Origin: G963663315 sp965214205
Lineage (GTDB): Bacteria; Pseudomonadota; Gammaproteobacteria; Arenicellales; Poriferihabitantaceae
Assembly: GCA_965214205.1 (NCBI GenBank)
Contig: OZ243941.1
Location: forward strand, 2,046,001-2,110,000
Direction of reading: 5' to 3'
DNA length: 64,000 bases
Position 1 is the first letter of the stretch. The number at the start of each line of letters is the position of its first letter. Position numbers and translations under genes: made by a program. Positions 61,130 through 64,000 of this stretch are shown here, piece by piece. The notes under the pieces are model-generated. The model was given only the letters and a program-made list of their open reading frames with translations. It had not been told where the DNA came from and did not search any database.

Positions 61130-61147
61130 CCGAATTTACATTCGTGT

Positions 61148-61160
61148 GGGGGGGGGGGGG
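61148..61160 (-). promoter_or_regulatory. 13-C homopolymer tract upstream of the giant gene start
   Basis: Thirteen consecutive G on the plus strand (C on the coding strand), ending 18 nt before the ATG at 61129. Long homopolymers at this place, between promoter and start codon, are typical contingency loci whose length changes by slipped-strand mispairing. It lies where a ribosome would bind, and no other Shine-Dalgarno is evident. Confidence 0.7.
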
Positions 61161-61162
61161 CA

Positions 61163-61256
61163 AGTATCGAACAAACATTGACTTGACACCCGTCATTCCC
61201 GCGAATGCGGGAATCCATAACAAGGGGGAGATGCAGTATCGGACGAACATTAACTT
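61163..61256. repeat. Imperfect 22-bp direct repeats in the giant gene leader
   Basis: 61163-61184 and 61235-61256 match at 19 of 22 positions (AGTATCGAACAAACATTGAC-like), 72 nt apart. They bracket the hairpin element at 61195-61214, so the leader may have grown by duplication or by insertion of the hairpin element. Confidence 0.7.
61195..61214. repeat. REP-like hairpin element
   Basis: ATTCCCGC-GAAT-GCGGGAAT is a perfect 8-bp stem with a 4-nt loop, within the CGTCATTCCCGCG...GGGAATCCA context that recurs as a dispersed repeat in many proteobacterial genomes. It lies in the probable 5' leader of the giant mRNA. Confidence 0.75.
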
Positions 61257-61303
61257 TGTAATACAGATGATCGGCAAGATACCGGCTTTTTAGTTGCTCG
61301 CGG

Positions 61304-61332
61304 ATTCTAGGGTTGTTTTTCGGCAAAAACAA
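61304..61332 (-). promoter_or_regulatory. Candidate sigma70 promoter of the giant gene
   Basis: On the minus strand TTGTTT (61332-61327) and TAGAAT (61309-61304) are 17 nt apart; the -10 matches five of six consensus bases. Transcription would begin near 61297 and give a leader of about 170 nt that contains the hairpin element, the direct repeats and the 13-C tract. Confidence 0.45.
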
Positions 61333-61389
61333 GCAATTTTTTGCAATCACTCCTCTTTTTTTGGGGAATGATATTAATGCGTTACCTGG

Positions 61390-61476
61390 ATCCGAATAAA
61401 AGGGTACAATCTGTTCGCTTGTCGGAAAAACTTAAAAATATCCTCAATGATGCAAGGTGCCTTCCAAACCCGTTAA
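61390..61476 (+). pseudogene. Remnant of an FkbM methyltransferase 3' end (repeat copy B)
   Basis: Reading from 61390 gives DPNK, then after one extra A in the A-run, GYNLFACRKN... and ...MMQGAFQTR-stop at 61476. The intact gene ends NPNK-GYNLFAYREN... and ...MIQSAFQAR-stop. So only the last 28 or so codons of a paralogue survive, with a frameshift. Similarity to the flank of the intact gene continues to about 61521, into the first codons of the next gene. The rest of the 375-nt gap 61130-61504 holds the leader elements listed separately. Confidence 0.8.
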
Positions 61477-61504
61477 GATTCCCGGAGCGCGGTGTTTTCG
61501 GCCC

Positions 61505-62977
61505 ATGCGGTCGAGTCTGGCGATTGTGTTGCTGCTGTTGCTGTCCGCCTCCGTCACTCATGCCGGTCTGCTGCGCCTGGCTTATGATGCCGGTTTCGGT
61601 GGCGCTGAATCCCTGGACCCCTACTCCCCTACCCGCTTTTATTTCACTACGCTGACCCTGTTCGACCGTCTGGTTAACCAGAATCATGATGGCACAATCA
61701 AGCCGGGGCTGGCCACTTCATGGAATGTGTCCGATGATGCCCGTACCTGGACGTTCAATCTGAGGCCGGGAGTCCGGTTCCACAGCGGCAAGCCGCTGGT
61801 AGCCGCCGATGTAGTCTACTCTATCGAGCACGCGCTGGACCCACAGAGAGGCTCCCCGGTCGCGTCCACGCTGTCTGTCATAGACCGGGCCGAAGCGCTG
61901 GATGACCGGACGGTACGGTTTCACCTGAAATCCGCTCATGCCGACCTGCCTCTGCTATTGATTGATCCGCGCTGTGGCATCATCGCCGAAAACAGCGCCG
62001 ACACGCTGGAGAAAACGGGGGATGGAACCGGGCCGTATAAATTATTGAGGAATGATCCTGAGGGCATCACCCTGCTGGTCGCCAACCAGGAATACTGGCA
62101 GGGGCCTCCTCGAGTCGAACGCATCGAGGTGGTCGCCATTCCTGATCAGGTCGCGCAGATTCAGGCCATGCTATCCGGGCAGATCGACTATCTGCCTTCG
62201 ATCAACCGAAGACAGTTGAAGCTGTTCGAGAACAATCCTGATTTCATCGTGCAGACCGTCCGCACCGGGCATTGGCCCGGAATGGTCATGCGAACCGATC
62301 AACCGCCATTCGATGATGTCCGGATACGCAAGGCGATGCGTCTGGTGATTGACCGGCCCGACATGATCCGGCTGGCGCTCGGTGATGGCGGCGGGGAACC
62401 TGCCTGTGATACTCCGGTCTGGCCCGGTGACCCGTATTATGCGAACATGGGCTGCCAGCGGGATATTCCAACCGCGAAGGCATTGCTGGAAGAAGCTGGC
62501 TACCGCGACGGGATTGACGTGGATTTATATACCTCGTCGGTCGATAAACTGTTTATTTCGATGGCCGAGGTCTACCAGAGCCAGGCCGCCGAAGCCGGTA
62601 TACGGGTGCATATCCATCAGGTTCCGGCGGATGGCTACTGGACCGATACCTGGATGCGGGAATCATTCGTATCGACTCGCTGGAACCAGCGTCCGGCAGA
62701 CCAGATTCTGAATGAGGCATTTCGCTCAGGCGCCAGCTGGAATGAGACTTACTGGAATAACCCGGAATTTGATCACAGCCTGGATATGGCCCGTAAGGAA
62801 ACCGACCCGGTCAAACGCCGGTCAATGTATGCCAAAACCCAGCAAATACTATTCGACGAGGGCGGCGCGATCATTCCGTTCTACCTGAATATAAATCGGG
62901 TATTCAGCGCCCGCATTTCCAGCCTCCCTTCTGAAAAAACGCTGTTTGTCGAGTGGCGCCGGATCGCCACGGAATAG
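61505..62977 (+). CDS. ABC transporter substrate-binding protein, family 5 (peptide/opine type)
   Basis: From the ATG at 61505 the product is 490 residues; the frame is open to 61457 but that part is the fkbM remnant. A signal peptide MRSSLAIVLLLLLSASVTHA precedes the mature protein. Family 5 features: ESLDPYSPTRF, LFDRLVNQNHDGTIKPGLATSW, TWTFNLRPGVRFHSGKPLVAADV and TGPYKL. It captures peptides or similar solutes in the periplasm for the permeases encoded immediately downstream. The first codons lie inside the duplicated flank (copy B). The gene is divergent from the giant gene with 375 nt between starts. Confidence 0.92.
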   Translation: MRSSLAIVLLLLLSASVTHAGLLRLAYDAGFGGAESLDPYSPTRFYFTTLTLFDRLVNQNHDGTIKPGLATSWNVSDDARTWTFNLRPGVRFHSGKPLVAADVVYSIEHALDPQRGSPVASTLSVIDRAEALDDRTVRFHLKSAHADLPLLLIDPRCGIIAENSADTLEKTGDGTGPYKLLRNDPEGITLLVANQEYWQGPPRVERIEVVAIPDQVAQIQAMLSGQIDYLPSINRRQLKLFENNPDFIVQTVRTGHWPGMVMRTDQPPFDDVRIRKAMRLVIDRPDMIRLALGDGGGEPACDTPVWPGDPYYANMGCQRDIPTAKALLEEAGYRDGIDVDLYTSSVDKLFISMAEVYQSQAAEAGIRVHIHQVPADGYWTDTWMRESFVSTRWNQRPADQILNEAFRSGASWNETYWNNPEFDHSLDMARKETDPVKRRSMYAKTQQILFDEGGAIIPFYLNINRVFSARISSLPSEKTLFVEWRRIATE

Positions 62978-62989
62978 AGGAAGTTCATT

Positions 62990-63955
62990 TTGTTGAAAAT
63001 TCTCCTGCGACGACTGGTGATGGCGGTATTGACGCTGATATTTGTCGCCATTGTGGTATTCGGCGTGACCGAAGCGCTGCCGGGCGATGCCTGTACCGCT
63101 TATCTCGGCAAGCTCGCCCAGGGTGAACGATTATCCAACTGCCAGTCTGAACTCGGGCTTGACCAGTCTGCTGTCAAACGCTTTTTGGACTGGTCCGGCC
63201 AGGCTATTCAAGGTGACTTCGGAGATTCGCTGAAACGCAAACGACCGATCAGTGAGATCATTGCTCCGCGATTCCGCAATACGGTCATATTGGGGACATC
63301 CGCTGCCCTGATCGGTATCCCACTGGCAATCCTGCTGGGAGTGATTGCCGGGATTTACCGGGAGCGCTTTCCAGACCATATTGTGTCCGGCATCGCGTTG
63401 CTGGCAATGACCATCCCGGAATTCGTCATTGCCACCGTATTGATCTTTATTTTCGCCATCAACCTGCAATGGTTTCCCGCCGTAACCATACTACCGACCG
63501 AGGCTTCGGTCGCCCGGATACTACCCAATATCATATTGCCGATGATTACTCTGGCTTTTGTCATGACTGCACATATCCTGCGTATCACCAGAGCGAGTGT
63601 GATCGATACCCTGTCCAGTGAATTCGTGAAAATGGCAACCCTGAAAGGGGTGCCGTTCAGGCGTATTGTGTTTCGTCACATGTTGCCGAGCGCTTTGCCG
63701 CCAACTATCAACATCGTCGCCCTGACCATGGCCTGGCTGCTCAGCGGAGTGGTCGTGATCGAGAAGGTTTTCAACTATCCGGGGTTGGGCACGCTGATCA
63801 TCCAGAGTATTTTCGACCGCGACCTGCCGCTGGTTCAGGCTATCGCGCTGATGTTCGCGGTCATGTATCTGGTGGTCAATCTGATCGCGGATTTTCTGGT
63901 TATTTTATTGAATCCGCGGCTTCGGACTCAGGTTTCTGATGACCGTCCTGCGTGA
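62990..63955 (+). CDS. ABC transporter permease, DppB type
   Basis: The product is 321 residues with about six membrane segments. The N-terminus MLKILLRRLVMAVLTLIFVAIVVF is a classic DppB/OppB start, followed by the LPGDACTAYLG region in place of the usual PGDP motif. The EAA-type cytoplasmic loop is EFVKMATLKGVPFRRIVFRH with the conserved glycine; the C-terminus has VFNYPGLGTLIIQSI. The start is TTG with AGAGGAAG about 6 nt upstream; a second TTG is the next codon. It begins 12 nt after the binding protein gene and overlaps the next permease gene by 17 nt. Confidence 0.92.
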   Translation: MLKILLRRLVMAVLTLIFVAIVVFGVTEALPGDACTAYLGKLAQGERLSNCQSELGLDQSAVKRFLDWSGQAIQGDFGDSLKRKRPISEIIAPRFRNTVILGTSAALIGIPLAILLGVIAGIYRERFPDHIVSGIALLAMTIPEFVIATVLIFIFAINLQWFPAVTILPTEASVARILPNIILPMITLAFVMTAHILRITRASVIDTLSSEFVKMATLKGVPFRRIVFRHMLPSALPPTINIVALTMAWLLSGVVVIEKVFNYPGLGTLIIQSIFDRDLPLVQAIALMFAVMYLVVNLIADFLVILLNPRLRTQVSDDRPA

Positions 63956-64000
63956 AATCATGGCAAGGCCAGTCGGCGCAATCGGCCTGTTCCTGGTTGT
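63939..64000 (+). CDS. ABC transporter permease, DppC type, 3' partial
   Basis: The ATG at 63939 lies within the end of the DppB-like gene and the frame is open to the window edge, giving 20 complete codons, MTVLREIMARPVGAIGLFLV. The pattern of a short basic N-terminus, RPVGAIGL and a first hydrophobic helix is usual for DppC/OppC proteins. The position after a DppB-type gene supports the call. Confidence 0.75.
   Translation, partial: MTVLREIMARPVGAIGLFLV

Noticed and set aside
23909..61129. RTX/type I secreted adhesin
   Set aside because: No GGxGxDxxx nonapeptide repeats and no C-terminal type I signal region; an N-terminal signal peptide and a C-terminal barrel are present instead.
61323..61344. 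Inverted repeat GCAAAAA/TTTTTGC as terminator
   Set aside because: Short AT stem with an 8-nt loop and no following U-run on either strand; it overlaps the candidate -35 region.
61000..61350. Small minus-strand frame overlapping the giant gene start
   Set aside because: Its residues include the translation of the REP-like hairpin (DSRIRGNDG) and the C tract (PPPP); it has no domain or credible start. It is kept only as a possible leader in the phase-variation idea.

Overview
The window looks like part of a gammaproteobacterial chromosome, probably from a marine or host-associated heterotroph. This assignment is an inference from gene content: liu-type leucine catabolism, a marine-style Amt, phytanoyl-CoA-type oxygenases and a very long Calx-beta surface protein. 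No rRNA or taxonomic marker gene is present. Gene density is high and there is one tRNA.

Region 1 (1-6.1 kb): the 3' part of a family 25 glycosyltransferase gene converges on a minus-strand run, read in the order STAS protein, periplasmic type I binding protein, TorS-like histidine kinase, ammonium transporter. The binding protein and kinase genes overlap by 4 nt and no ABC permease is present, so this looks like a ligand-sensing module rather than an importer.

Region 2 (6.1-19 kb): two opposed metabolic clusters. On the minus strand are ferredoxin, acetoacetyl-CoA synthetase and thiolase, preceded by tRNA-Ser(GGA) and a hotdog thioesterase. On the plus strand is a leucine/isovalerate operon: isovaleryl-CoA dehydrogenase, thiolase, methylcrotonyl-CoA carboxylase beta and alpha, HMG-CoA lyase, then a HAD dehalogenase, a thioesterase and a DUF2889 protein. 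The operon makes acetoacetate and acetyl-CoA; the minus-strand cluster activates acetoacetate and cleaves it to acetyl-CoA. The methylglutaconyl-CoA hydratase (liuC) is not in the window. A 16-bp perfect palindrome in the liuA promoter is a likely LiuR-type operator.

Region 3 (19-23 kb): two divergent phytanoyl-CoA dioxygenase-like genes, a Rieske oxygenase alpha subunit and an FkbM methyltransferase. The substrate is unknown.

Region 4 (22.9-61.5 kb): one uninterrupted minus-strand gene of 37,221 bp encodes a 12,406-residue secreted protein. It has a signal peptide, roughly one hundred Calx-beta-like modules (estimated from length), a near C-terminal segment with two Cys-bounded alpha-helical domains separated by a Glu-Ala linker, three more modules and a C-terminal autotransporter-like beta-barrel. 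It fills about 58% of the window. It contains five copies of a 1.9-kb super-repeat and several other internal duplications. A 13-C homopolymer lies 18 nt before its start codon and an 8-C tract lies before the barrel, so length variation could change expression. A small secreted protein gene follows it. The whole block is flanked by directly repeated copies of the 3' end of an fkbM gene, about 38.5 kb apart.

Region 5 (61.5-64 kb): the start of a peptide-type ABC transporter operon (binding protein, DppB-like permease, partial DppC-like permease), cut by the window edge.
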